Below are positions 36,380-45,944 of a DNA stretch of 45,944 nt, one piece after another. A model generated the notes under the pieces. That model searched no databases and was not told the DNA's origin. It worked only from the letters and a program-made list of their open reading frames with translations. Location of the stretch: contig JABBAS010000016.1 of the NCBI GenBank assembly GCA_018607835.1, positions 1-45,944 of the forward strand, in the 5' to 3' direction. Within the stretch, counting starts at the first letter, position 1. Every line of letters starts with the position of its first letter. The position numbers were made by a program, and so were the translations under genes. The stretch is from Methylobacillus sp. GTDB lineage: Bacteria > Pseudomonadota > Gammaproteobacteria > Burkholderiales > Burkholderiaceae_C.

Positions 36380-37771
36380 ATGACCACCACTGACCAACCC
36401 ACAACGCCCAGCGCCCCAAGCACCCAGCCACGTGTTGCCATCGTTGGGTCTGGTATCGCTGGTTTGTCAGCTGCTTATCACTTAGCTGACAGTGCCGCAT
36501 TAACCGTATTTGAGGCCAACGACTACTTTGGTGGCCACACCCATACCGTTGATGTCACGCTGGACACGGCAAACGGCCCCAAGACCTGGGGCATTGACAC
36601 CGGCTTTTTGGTGCTCAATGAGCGCACCTACCCAAGACTGCTGGAATTATTTAAAGAACTCAACATCCCCTTGGCCGAGTCCGACATGTCTTTTTCGGTG
36701 CAAGTCCCCAACGCGCGTGGCGATGGGCGGGCGCTGGAGTGGAGCGGGACCTCACTGCGTGCTGTCTTTAGCCAAACAAGCAACCTGTGGTCCTTAGACT
36801 TCTGGCGCATGCTGCGAGACGTGCTGCGTTTCAACAAAATTGCCACGGGTATCGCTAGACAGCAAGCGCAAAGCGGCGGCCTGAGTGACGCCACCAGTTT
36901 GCGCGACTTCCTAGAGGTGCATGCGTTTTCAACACCGTTTCGCGACTGGTACTTACTGCCGATGCTCGGTAGCATTTGGAGCTGCCCAACGCCGCAGATG
37001 CTGGCCTTCCCCATTGGGACGCTGGTCCAGTTTTGCGACAACCACGGCCTACTGCAAATTGTGAATCGGCCCAAATGGTTCACCGTCGCTGGCGGCGCGC
37101 GACAATACGTGGACACCATCATCGCGACGCTTGCCGACGCGCGACTGAACACACCCGTGACGCATATTGCCCGCCACCCACACGGCGTCACGATCACGAC
37201 CGCCACGGGCACCGAGACGTTTGACGCCGTGGTACTCGCCTGTCACAGCGATCAGGCCTTGCAGTTACTGAGCGCGCCCTCCGCGTCGGAATCCACTGTT
37301 TTAGGCGCCATCCAGTTTCAAGACAACGTGGCCGTGCTACACACCGACCCGCAGGTGTTACCCCAAGAGCAGCGCGCATGGTCCGCATGGAATTACGAGC
37401 GCGCACCGGAGTCAGCCCAAGAGGATGCGCGCGTCTGCCTGCACTACCTCATCAACCACCTCCAACCCTTGCCCTTCACCCAACCGGTCGTGGTCTCGCT
37501 CAACCCAATAAACCCCATAGACCCCGCACAGATACTGGGCCAGTACGACTACGCACACCCCGTATTCGACGAGGCGGCTATCGCTGCTCAAAAGGAAATT
37601 GCGCAATTGCAAGGGCAAAACCGAACGTTTTTCTGTGGCGCGTGGTGCGGTTATGGCTTCCATGAAGACGGGCTAAAGGCGGGAATCCGTGCCGCGGCCT
37701 TAGTGAAGTCTGCGCTCGTAAATGGCTTTCCAGCGGCGGATGTGCCGCCAGCGGGCGACCTGGATGGCTAG
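36380..37771 (+). CDS. FAD-dependent amine oxidase-like oxidoreductase, lipid operon
   Basis: A 463-residue flavoprotein. The FAD-binding fold opens at about residue 18 with RVAIVGSGIAGLSAAYHLAD, then FEANDYFGGHTHTVDV, matching the flavin-containing amine oxidase and phytoene-desaturase-like group. The C-terminal FAD segment reads FFCGAWCGYGFHEDGLKAGIRAA. Proteins of this kind sit beside CFA-family genes in light- and singlet-oxygen-responsive clusters, and in Rhodobacter sphaeroides a related flavoprotein takes part in furan fatty acid synthesis, so oxidation of a methylated acyl chain is a fair guess. It is the first gene of a five-gene operon facing the CarH-like regulator. The DUF1365 gene overlaps its end by 8 bp. 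Confidence 0.85.
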   Translation: MTTTDQPTTPSAPSTQPRVAIVGSGIAGLSAAYHLADSAALTVFEANDYFGGHTHTVDVTLDTANGPKTWGIDTGFLVLNERTYPRLLELFKELNIPLAESDMSFSVQVPNARGDGRALEWSGTSLRAVFSQTSNLWSLDFWRMLRDVLRFNKIATGIARQQAQSGGLSDATSLRDFLEVHAFSTPFRDWYLLPMLGSIWSCPTPQMLAFPIGTLVQFCDNHGLLQIVNRPKWFTVAGGARQYVDTIIATLADARLNTPVTHIARHPHGVTITTATGTETFDAVVLACHSDQALQLLSAPSASESTVLGAIQFQDNVAVLHTDPQVLPQEQRAWSAWNYERAPESAQEDARVCLHYLINHLQPLPFTQPVVVSLNPINPIDPAQILGQYDYAHPVFDEAAIAAQKEIAQLQGQNRTFFCGAWCGYGFHEDGLKAGIRAAALVKSALVNGFPAADVPPAGDLDG

Positions 37772-38558
37772 CGCCTTATTGGCACGCGTTGCGCACATTG
37801 GGTTTGGCGAGGTGCGTCATGCAAGACACCGACCTAACACCCACCGCTTTGCCTACGCCAACTACTTTGTGTGGTTGCCCATGCGCCAAGCACGCGTGGC
37901 ACCTAGCGCATTCGATACAGCCATTGCACGTAATCGCTGGTCGAGTTTGTCTTTCTATGACGTGGACCACGGCGATGGCTCAAGCGACGCCTTGGCGTGG
38001 TTGGACGAGCTGCTTTCGCAAAACGACATCAGCGATTGCGACGGCGAGGTGTGGCTACACACCTACCCCCGGGTCTTTGGCTACGCCTTTAAGCCGGTCA
38101 GCTTTTGGTACTGCCACACGACAGATGGCGACTTGCGCGCCGTTGTCGTTGAAGTAAACAACACCTTTGGCGAGCGCCACATATACCTGTTACGTGACGT
38201 TCAGTTGGGCGTCACACAAGACCGCGAAAAGGTCTTCCATGTCTCCCCCTTCTGCGCGGTTCAAGGGGCTTACCGCTTCACATTCATGTGGCGACCCGCC
38301 CTCGCCGGTAATCCGCCACGCGTCGTCGCTCGTATCGATCACACCGACACCGACTGGGATGCGGGCCCCTTGTTGTGTACCAGCGTCAGCGGTTCGCTGA
38401 CCCCGCTCAATGCCGACAGTCGCCGTCGAGCCTTGCTGCGATACCCGCTGATGACGTGGGGCGTTATCCTACGTATTCATTGGCAAGCCTTGCAACTCTG
38501 GCGCAAGCGCATTCCTTTTTTCCGCAAGCCCGAACCGCCCGCTGATTTAGTGAGCTAA
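37764..38558 (+). CDS. DUF1365 family protein, lipid operon
   Basis: A 264-residue protein of unknown activity. It starts near ARVAHIGFGEVRHARHRPNTHRFAY and carries the conserved DUF1365 features LHTYPRVFGYAFKPVSFWYCH, VEVNNTFGERHIYLL and KVFHVSPFC. No signal peptide is obvious; the pattern of aromatic and basic residues suggests association with a membrane or lipid. DUF1365 genes almost always lie between an FAD oxidoreductase and a CFA-family gene, as here, so a role in acyl-chain modification is likely though unproven. The ATG at 37764 overlaps the previous stop by 8 bp; a longer frame to 37722 is wholly inside the previous gene and is not favoured. Confidence 0.88.
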   Translation: MASALLARVAHIGFGEVRHARHRPNTHRFAYANYFVWLPMRQARVAPSAFDTAIARNRWSSLSFYDVDHGDGSSDALAWLDELLSQNDISDCDGEVWLHTYPRVFGYAFKPVSFWYCHTTDGDLRAVVVEVNNTFGERHIYLLRDVQLGVTQDREKVFHVSPFCAVQGAYRFTFMWRPALAGNPPRVVARIDHTDTDWDAGPLLCTSVSGSLTPLNADSRRRALLRYPLMTWGVILRIHWQALQLWRKRIPFFRKPEPPADLVS

Positions 38559-38607
38559 GGTTAAATAACTTTTTGACGTACCGACACCTCGCAATAGGCC
38601 CTCTACC

Positions 38608-39840
38608 TTGACTACCAACCTATCCACTACCGCCGACTTGGACCGCATCGATGCGCCCTTTGCTGCCAAGCGTTTGCTTAAGCTGCTGTCAAAAATGACG
38701 CATGGGCAATTGCACGTGCAATGCCCCACCGGTGAATGGCTTCAATTTGGCGAGCCGGGTGGCTTACAAGCCCACCTAAGCCTAAATAACTGGCGTGTGT
38801 TCTCGGCCTCTTTAAAGAGCGGCGATATCGGCTTTGCCGAAACCTATATTGCGGGCGACTGGCAGACACCACAGCTCGCGCACCTGCTGCAAGTACTGAT
38901 ACAAAACCGAGCCGCCATTGAGAGCGCCATCTATGGTCACTGGGCGGGTCGCCTGGCCTATCAGGTGAAGCACTGGCTGAACCGGAATACCAAGGCCAAC
39001 AGCCGAAAGAACATACACGCGCACTACGATCTGGGCAATGCGTTTTACAGCCTCTGGCTGGACCCGACCATGAACTACTCCAGCGCCCTGTACGCGGGTG
39101 GTCTGAGCGACATGAGTGCGGCCCAAGACGCCAAGGTGAAGCGGGCGTTAGAGGCGGTCAACTTACAACCCGGTCAGCGGCTGCTAGAGATTGGTTGCGG
39201 CTGGGGCGCGCTGGCCGAGATGGCCACACGCGACTTTGGCAGCCACGTCGTTGGACTGACGCTATCCACAGAGCAACTCGCATGGGCAAATGAGCGCCTA
39301 GCCGCCACCCCTAACGGACACTTGGCTGATCTGCGCTTACAGGACTACCGTGACATCGGCGTCACCCGCCCTGAGCCGGCATTTGACGCGGTGTGTTCCA
39401 TAGAAATGATTGAGGCGGTGGGTCAGGCGTATTGGCCGACCTACTTCGATACCATTGCCGCGCGACTCAAGCCCGGCGGCAAGGCCTGCATTCAGTCAAT
39501 TGTGATTGATGACGCCCTGTTTGATCGCTACATCAAGGGCACCGATTTCATACAACAGTACATCTTTCCGGGTGGCTGTTTACCCAGCCCCGCCATCTTC
39601 CGCGCGCAGGCGGAACGCGCCGGCTTACAGGTGGTGGACGCACACGCATTTGGACGGGACTACGCCCAAACGCTACAAACGTGGCGTCACGCGTTCTTAA
39701 AGCAAGAGCCTGCCGTTCGGGCGCTAGGCTTTGATACCCGCTTTATTCGCATTTGGGAGTTCTACCTCGCTTACTGCGAAGCGGCTTTCTTGGAGTCCAA
39801 CACCGACGTCGTTCAATTTACGCTTGAAAAGGTGGGCTAA
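38608..39840 (+). CDS. Cyclopropane-fatty-acid synthase-family SAM methyltransferase
   Basis: It transfers a methylene or methyl group from S-adenosylmethionine to the double bond of a phospholipid acyl chain. The 410-residue protein has the family's N-terminal lipid-binding domain, then HYDLGNAFYSLWLDPTMNYS (139-158) and the SAM site LLEIGCGWG (192-200), followed by IEMIEAVGQAYWPTYF. The start is a TTG at 38608 with a modest AGG upstream. A 49-bp gap separates it from DUF1365, the only gap in the operon large enough for an internal promoter. In E. coli Cfa makes cyclopropane rings; relatives in light-response clusters may make methyl-branched or furan precursors. Which reaction applies here cannot be read from sequence. 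Confidence 0.9.
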   Translation: MTTNLSTTADLDRIDAPFAAKRLLKLLSKMTHGQLHVQCPTGEWLQFGEPGGLQAHLSLNNWRVFSASLKSGDIGFAETYIAGDWQTPQLAHLLQVLIQNRAAIESAIYGHWAGRLAYQVKHWLNRNTKANSRKNIHAHYDLGNAFYSLWLDPTMNYSSALYAGGLSDMSAAQDAKVKRALEAVNLQPGQRLLEIGCGWGALAEMATRDFGSHVVGLTLSTEQLAWANERLAATPNGHLADLRLQDYRDIGVTRPEPAFDAVCSIEMIEAVGQAYWPTYFDTIAARLKPGGKACIQSIVIDDALFDRYIKGTDFIQQYIFPGGCLPSPAIFRAQAERAGLQVVDAHAFGRDYAQTLQTWRHAFLKQEPAVRALGFDTRFIRIWEFYLAYCEAAFLESNTDVVQFTLEKVG

Positions 39841-39844
39841 CCGC

Positions 39845-40642
39845 ATGCCGTCATCTCGCCGCTGGTTCCAACCGATGAACCCTCCTCTGCGCGACTGGAA
39901 GGACAAGGTGGTCTGGGTCATTGGTGCCTCGTCAGGCATTGGCTATGCCGTGGCACAACGCTTGGCGGAACAGGGGGCCCACGTGACCGTCTCAGCACGC
40001 AAGCCGGCACCGCTCGAGGCGTTTGCAAACAGGTACCCGACTGGCCGGGCATTGCCCCTAGACGTGACGGATGTGCATGCCCTGCGCGATGCCTGTGCCG
40101 CGCTGGTGGCCAGAGCGGGGCACATCGACCTGGTGCTTTTCGCGGCAGGTGTCTACACCCCCATGCGCGCGCAACAGTTTGACCTCGCCGTGATGCGCCA
40201 GCACGTCGATGTGAACTTACTGGGGGCCTACCATGTGGTTGATGCCGTGCTCGCGACGCTGCGGGCTCAGGGGCATGGTCACATCAGCTTCATCAGCAGC
40301 GTGGCAGCCTGGCGCGGCTTACCCAACGCGCTCGCCTACGGCCCAACCAAAGCAGGGCTGACGCACTTGGCCGAGGTGTTGTATATGGACCTGGCACGCG
40401 AAAATATTGGCATCAGTGCGGTACACCCCGGGTTTGTCGAAACCCCACTGACCGCCCAAAACGCCTTCAGCATGCCGGCCCTGATCACGCCTGACGCAGC
40501 GGCCGATGCCATGCTAGCAGGCTGGCGTGACGGCTTGTTTGATATCCACTTCCCAAGGCGCTTCACGTGGTGGCTCAAGGCGATACGGCTGTTGCCCTTT
40601 CGTTGGGCACAAGCCCTTGTCTTGCGATTAACAGGCCTATGA
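39845..40642 (+). CDS. Short-chain dehydrogenase/reductase, lipid operon
   Basis: A classical SDR of 265 residues. The NAD(P)-binding turn GASSGIG lies at 27-33, and the active site has ISSVAAWRGLPNALAYGPTKAG with Ser, Tyr and Lys in order. The ATG at 39845 is preferred: AAGGTGGG lies 8 bp upstream and the gene starts 4 bp after the cfa stop. An in-frame ATG at 39875 is possible; the open frame back to 39731 is inside cfa. The C-terminal part holds a hydrophobic and basic stretch suggesting membrane contact. It may reduce or oxidise a carbonyl or alcohol on the modified acyl chain, an inference from location only. Confidence 0.9.
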   Translation: MPSSRRWFQPMNPPLRDWKDKVVWVIGASSGIGYAVAQRLAEQGAHVTVSARKPAPLEAFANRYPTGRALPLDVTDVHALRDACAALVARAGHIDLVLFAAGVYTPMRAQQFDLAVMRQHVDVNLLGAYHVVDAVLATLRAQGHGHISFISSVAAWRGLPNALAYGPTKAGLTHLAEVLYMDLARENIGISAVHPGFVETPLTAQNAFSMPALITPDAAADAMLAGWRDGLFDIHFPRRFTWWLKAIRLLPFRWAQALVLRLTGL

Positions 40643-41073
40643 ACACCCAACCAGAAGTGAGCGCACACACCCAAGCATTGGTTGCGTGGTTTGAAGACCT
40701 GAAAGCGACTGACGTCGCGCATATGGGCGCTCACTACGACACGATGGTGTTTTTTAAAGACCCCTTCAACGAGGTCAACGACCTCGCAAGCGTGCAGGCA
40801 ATTTTCCATGAGATGTTCAAGCGCGTGCAACACCCGCGCTTCATCGTCCACGACGTGCTCGAGCAAGGGGCGTCCTGCTTCCTCACATGGGACTTCACCT
40901 TTGAAACGGGTAGCCCGCAACCGTGGTGCATACGGGGTGCCAGCCACCTGCGTTTCAACACGGAAGGGCGGGTGGTCTACCACCGCGATTACTGGGACGC
41001 CGCCGAGGAACTATACGAAAAGCTGCCCGTCATTGGCAGCCTCATGCGGTGGTTAAAGCGGCGGGTCGGCTAA
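40639..41073 (+). CDS. SnoaL-like/nuclear transport factor 2-fold protein, lipid operon
   Basis: A 144-residue protein with the NTF2-like cone: a helix pair (ALVAWFEDLKATDVAHMGAHY), then MVFFKDPFNEVNDLASVQAIF and the sheet half ending GRVVYHRDYWDAAEELYEKLP, the order seen in SnoaL-like proteins encoded beside CFA genes. Such folds act as isomerases, hydratases or cyclases on small polycyclic or lipid substrates; no substrate can be named here. The ATG overlaps the SDR stop in the sequence ATGA, so translation is coupled. It ends the operon; a short hairpin at 41077-41090 follows. Confidence 0.85.
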   Translation: MNTQPEVSAHTQALVAWFEDLKATDVAHMGAHYDTMVFFKDPFNEVNDLASVQAIFHEMFKRVQHPRFIVHDVLEQGASCFLTWDFTFETGSPQPWCIRGASHLRFNTEGRVVYHRDYWDAAEELYEKLPVIGSLMRWLKRRVG

Positions 41074-41076
41074 GCG

Positions 41077-41090
41077 CAACGGCGCCGTTG
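41077..41090. other. Short stem-loop between convergent operon end and GST gene
   Basis: The 14-bp perfect palindrome CAACGGCGCCGTTG lies in the 23-bp gap after the SnoaL-like gene. It is followed by a T-containing but interrupted tract, so it would make at most a weak bidirectional terminator. Confidence 0.3.
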
Positions 41091-41096
41091 GTTTAG

Positions 41097-41711
41097 TTAG
41101 CTGTGGTTTGTCGCAGCGAAACTGGAGCGCGTCGCTAAGGCGCTCTGCCATGCCGCCAGTCGTGGCGACCGATCGCGCCAACCTAGACTTGGAAAGCGGA
41201 AGTCAAGATAGCCCAAGGCACTGACCACCGCGATGTCAGCCAAGCTAAAGGTCTTGCCGCAACAAAAAGGCTTTTCTGCCAGACCCTGTGCAATCGCCTC
41301 AATGGCGCTCTCCACCTTGCCCAACTGTCTATCAATCCAAGCCTGTGAGCGCTCGCTGTCTGCACGACCGGCCCAGCCCGCCTCCAAGCGCGCAAGGATA
41401 GACGCGTCCATGATGCCATCAGCCAGTGCTTCCCAGGTTTTAACCTCGGCACGCTCCCGACCACTTTGTGGGATCAAGCGCCCAACGGGGGACAGCCCGT
41501 CGAGATACTCGACGATGACACGCGAATCAAACATGGCTTCGCCGCCGTCCAAAACCAAGCAAGGAATTTTCCCCAACGGGTTAGCTGCCTTGATGCCGGT
41601 ATCTGCAGCCCACACGTCCTCGGTCATCAGCGTGTAGTCCAAACGCTTTTCTAACATCACAACCCGCACTTTGCGAACGTAGGGACTGGTCACTGAGCCG
41701 ATGAGTTTCAT
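41097..41711 (-). CDS. Glutathione S-transferase family protein
   Basis: A 204-residue protein with the thioredoxin-like N-domain: SVTSPYVRKVRVVMLEKRLDY with the active-site Ser region, then NPLGKIPCLVLDGGEAMFDS holding the cis-Pro and the glutathione-contacting Asp-Ser. The C-domain has the buried FSLADIAVVSALGYLD motif (conserved Asp capping box). Members conjugate or reduce substrates with glutathione; the substrate is unknown. The ATG at 41711 fits the family; a frame to 41792 adds residues with no resemblance to GSTs. Divergent from purB, an arrangement I recall in other Burkholderiales. Confidence 0.9.
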   Translation of the reverse strand: MKLIGSVTSPYVRKVRVVMLEKRLDYTLMTEDVWAADTGIKAANPLGKIPCLVLDGGEAMFDSRVIVEYLDGLSPVGRLIPQSGRERAEVKTWEALADGIMDASILARLEAGWAGRADSERSQAWIDRQLGKVESAIEAIAQGLAEKPFCCGKTFSLADIAVVSALGYLDFRFPSLGWRDRSPRLAAWQSALATRSSFAATNHS

Positions 41712-41814
41712 AATTGATAAAACGAGTAGTGGAGCGCCGATTCTAGCGACAGAATGCCTTGTGCGCTGACGCGGCCAACACCCGCTGGACATCCCGCCGC
41801 CGTATAGGCGCTAA

Positions 41815-43709
<1,895 letters not shown>

Positions 43710-43820
43710 GGAACTCGTTATTACTGCTTTTTGCAACGCGGTGGTTGCTTAGATGAACGCATATTATCTTGCCCGCAATGCACTTGCATGCAGCAAGGTA
43801 CCCGGTCCGTTCGTGGCCCA

Positions 43821-45464
43821 CTAAGGCCTGACTGCGGATGCGTCTGCAATCGCTTGTAAAACCCAACGCTCACGCGCATAAATAATCGCTGCGTCCGTCT
43901 CGTTCACCGCCCCCTTTGAGCGTGCAATTAAGTCGCGTGCCGCCTTTAGTCGATCGCGCGCACTGGGCAACAGCTCCCGCGTAATATAAAACTCAGCGTC
44001 GGCACGCAACGCCGCCAGGGGCCTATTTTGAGCCGTCTCTAGGCGTGACATCAGCTGCCACGCCAAGCCATCTTGTGGGTAACGTACCAACCAGGACCGC
44101 AACAGCTGCACGGCGTCATCGACCCTCACCTGCGCGGCGTCCGCACCCAACAAGTTTGAGGCAGCCGGCGCGGCAACCAGCCCGGCAAGCACCAGCAGTG
44201 CGGCGCGACGCCCAGCCTGCGCATCCCCTTGCGCGGCGGCTAACCAGCCCTCTACGGACTGCCTCACGCGTACGGCGACCTCCGGTGGCAGCGCATGGGG
44301 TTCCGCCAACCAACCGATTGCCGTTTCTCTCAGCACTTGTTGCACCGCTTCAGGGGTGTCGGTAGCGCCTAACAGCGCCAACAAGGGGGGCCAGGCGTCC
44401 GCGTGGCGCTGCGCAGCCCAGGCGGCAATGGCGCGTTGATAGCCTACTTGCCATCGAGTTGTTGCGGGCACTGACCCGGCGGGCGGCGTCACACTGGCCA
44501 ACGCCAACAACGCCTCCGTGGAGTCGGTCATGAGCACCTGCGCGCGCAGGCGCAGCAAGGCGGATGCGTCTGGGTTGAGCAATCCGGGAGGGGCGGTGCT
44601 TGCCGTGGTGTCAGGCAAACCAAACAGCCTAGCCTGCATATCGGCAACGCGTTGGCTGGTTAATGGGTGACTGCGGAGATACGGAAATGCACCGTCGTCG
44701 TTCAGGCTGTTGGCCCGTTGCAGCTCATCAAACAAGCGCACAAAGCCCTTTGGATCAAAGCCCGCATCCGACAACACCATCAGGCCCTGCCGGTCCGCCT
44801 CTTGCTCCATTTCGCGAGAGAAATTCAGCTGCCCCTGTATCGCGGCCGCTTGGCCTCCCACCACCAAGGCGGTGCCCACATCGGCGTTGGCGCCGACCGT
44901 CGCGACGCCCAATAACATCGCAGCCAACACCCAAGGCGCCTGACTTTCTTGGCGGGCAATAATGCGCGCAATGTGGCGCTGCGTTACGTGGCTAAGTTCA
45001 TGCGCTAGCACGGACGCCAATGCCGCATCGTCTGGCGCAGACGCCAGTAGGCCCAAATGAAATCCGAAGTACCCGCCGGGCAGCGCAAAAGCGTTAATCG
45101 ATGGCGCGTTCAACAGCCACAGTTGCCACGCAAATTGCGCCTGCATATCCGATGCAAGGTCACCCCTCGCCACGGCGGCATTAAATACGGGTTGCCACAG
45201 GTCATACAGGTATTGATTCAGTAAAGGGTCTTCAACCACCAAGCCAGACCCATGCAAATTAGGCATGACCTGCTGACCCAGACGACGCTCGTCGCCCAGA
45301 GACAGGTCGGCCCCACCGCCTAAGTTTGGCAACCCATTGGCGGCGCGCACGGGGGCGTACATGCAGCAGAGGAGAAGCCCAACTACGGTGACGAACACGC
45401 CCGCTCGAAAGCGGCGGGCAAGCGACGCCCCACGAGGATAGGCGGCAGACAAAGGGCGGTGCAT
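43821..45464 (-). CDS. Periplasmic M48 metalloprotease with TPR tail, BepA-like
   Basis: A 547-residue exported protein. The signal peptide has a basic start and the core VFVTVVGLLLCCMYAPVRA. The M48 domain carries HELSHVTQRH with zinc ligands His155 and His159 and catalytic Glu156, and EMEQEADRQGLMVL with the third ligand Glu further on. The rest is helical, TPR-like. E. coli BepA assists or degrades the outer-membrane protein LptD; a similar quality-control task is likely. The ATG at 45464 is preferred; the frame extends to 45497, overlapping the moaC leader. The gene is divergent from moaC, an order I recall in Burkholderiales. Confidence 0.9.
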   Translation of the reverse strand: MHRPLSAAYPRGASLARRFRAGVFVTVVGLLLCCMYAPVRAANGLPNLGGGADLSLGDERRLGQQVMPNLHGSGLVVEDPLLNQYLYDLWQPVFNAAVARGDLASDMQAQFAWQLWLLNAPSINAFALPGGYFGFHLGLLASAPDDAALASVLAHELSHVTQRHIARIIARQESQAPWVLAAMLLGVATVGANADVGTALVVGGQAAAIQGQLNFSREMEQEADRQGLMVLSDAGFDPKGFVRLFDELQRANSLNDDGAFPYLRSHPLTSQRVADMQARLFGLPDTTASTAPPGLLNPDASALLRLRAQVLMTDSTEALLALASVTPPAGSVPATTRWQVGYQRAIAAWAAQRHADAWPPLLALLGATDTPEAVQQVLRETAIGWLAEPHALPPEVAVRVRQSVEGWLAAAQGDAQAGRRAALLVLAGLVAAPAASNLLGADAAQVRVDDAVQLLRSWLVRYPQDGLAWQLMSRLETAQNRPLAALRADAEFYITRELLPSARDRLKAARDLIARSKGAVNETDAAIIYARERWVLQAIADASAVRP

Positions 45465-45475
45465 ATCGGTATGAT
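45446..45475 (+). promoter_or_regulatory. Possible promoter for moaC
   Basis: CAGACA (45446-45451) and TATGAT (45470-45475) are 18 bp apart on the plus strand. Transcription would start near 45482. The region overlaps the first codons of the divergent M48 gene. Confidence 0.35.
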
Positions 45476-45528
45476 GCCTTAAGTTGCCGCACACCATGTC
45501 GGAAATACTTTTATCGGAGATCGATTCT

Positions 45529-45944
45529 GTGTCCAGCCCAAGCTCAAGCCCATCACCACTTACCCACTTTGACCCACAGGGTCAGGCCCACATGGTGGAC
45601 GTTGGCGAAAAAGCACATACACGCCGCATAGCCACCGCAACGGGCATCATCAACATGCACCTAGACACCTTGGCCCTGATCGAAGGGGGCCACGCAAAGA
45701 AGGGCGATGTGTTGGGTATTGCGCGCATTGCAGCGATTCAAGCCGCAAAAAAAACCAGTGACCTCATCCCGCTATGCCACCCCCTGGCGTTGACCCACGT
45801 GCGTGTCGCCTTGGAAACGGGCCAACAACCACCCCACGTGCGCTGTACCGTCACCACAGAAACCACTGGCCCCACGGGCGTAGAGATGGAGGCCTTGACC
45901 GCCGTGCAAGTCGGCTTACTCACCATTTACGACATGTGCAAAGC
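45529..45944 (+). CDS. moaC: Cyclic pyranopterin monophosphate synthase MoaC (3' end outside window)
   Basis: With MoaA, it makes cyclic pyranopterin monophosphate, the first intermediate of molybdenum cofactor synthesis. The visible 138-residue part starts [19 protein letters not shown] and shows [18 protein letters not shown], then the hallmark [16 protein letters not shown] and the [13 protein letters not shown] segment of the active site. The gene runs past the right edge, so the C-terminal end is missing. The GTG at 45529 has GGAG about 9 bp upstream; an in-frame ATG at 45496 would add 11 residues, and cannot be excluded. Confidence 0.93.
   Translation, partial: MSSPSSSPSPLTHFDPQGQAHMVDVGEKAHTRRIATATGIINMHLDTLALIEGGHAKKGDVLGIARIAAIQAAKKTSDLIPLCHPLALTHVRVALETGQQPPHVRCTVTTETTGPTGVEMEALTAVQVGLLTIYDMCK

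Overview
The window looks like a chromosomal stretch from a betaproteobacterium of the order Burkholderiales. The evidence is gene order typical of that group (pgk, pyk, fba and purC running together, purE-purK-sua5, yhdP divergent from glnE, GST divergent from purB, M48 protease divergent from moaC) and a DUF3717 protein, a family I know mainly from Burkholderiales. Genus is not decidable by eye. Coding density is very high: every gap is under about 200 bp, many genes overlap by 4-34 bp, and I see no rRNA, tRNA, insertion sequence, CRISPR array or prophage gene.

Layout. 1-4181: a clipped uracil-DNA glycosylase-like gene, rimI, tsaB, dacB (PBP4) and a Sua5-type tsaC, so two enzymes of the tRNA t6A pathway flank a peptidoglycan hydrolase. 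4218-12132: purK, purE, purC, fba, pyk and pgk on the minus strand, with a plus-strand thioredoxin-TPR gene (cnoX-like) inserted between purE and purC. 12171-14740: a divergent lipid A-modification pair, an EptA-family phosphoethanolamine transferase and a PAP2 phosphatase. 14707-17402: def-fmt-azlC-azlD as an overlapping operon; 17524: dprA. 18722-22080: yajC, secD and secF, with a strong intrinsic terminator between yajC and secD. 22189-31600: a fused indolepyruvate ferredoxin oxidoreductase, mltA, a 48-residue membrane protein and the giant AsmA-like yhdP. 31612: glnE.

34385-41073 is the most interesting part. A MerR-family regulator carrying a cobalamin-binding domain with the Wx9EH and ExHxxG motifs of the CarH/LitR photoreceptors is transcribed away from a five-gene plus-strand operon: FAD amine oxidase-like protein, DUF1365 protein, cyclopropane-fatty-acid synthase-family methyltransferase, short-chain dehydrogenase and a SnoaL-like protein. 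Downstream of the regulator on the same strand lies a diiron protein with all the metal-ligand motifs of acyl-ACP desaturases. A roughly 70-bp nested dyad sits between regulator and operon. The inferred picture is a light- or singlet-oxygen-responsive membrane-lipid modification module: desaturate an acyl chain, methylate it, then oxidise it further.

41097-45944: a glutathione S-transferase, purB, a fused DUF3717-DUF1289 protein, a BepA-like M48 metalloprotease with TPR tail, and the start of moaC, clipped by the window end. All product calls come from reading motifs and gene order; no database search was run.
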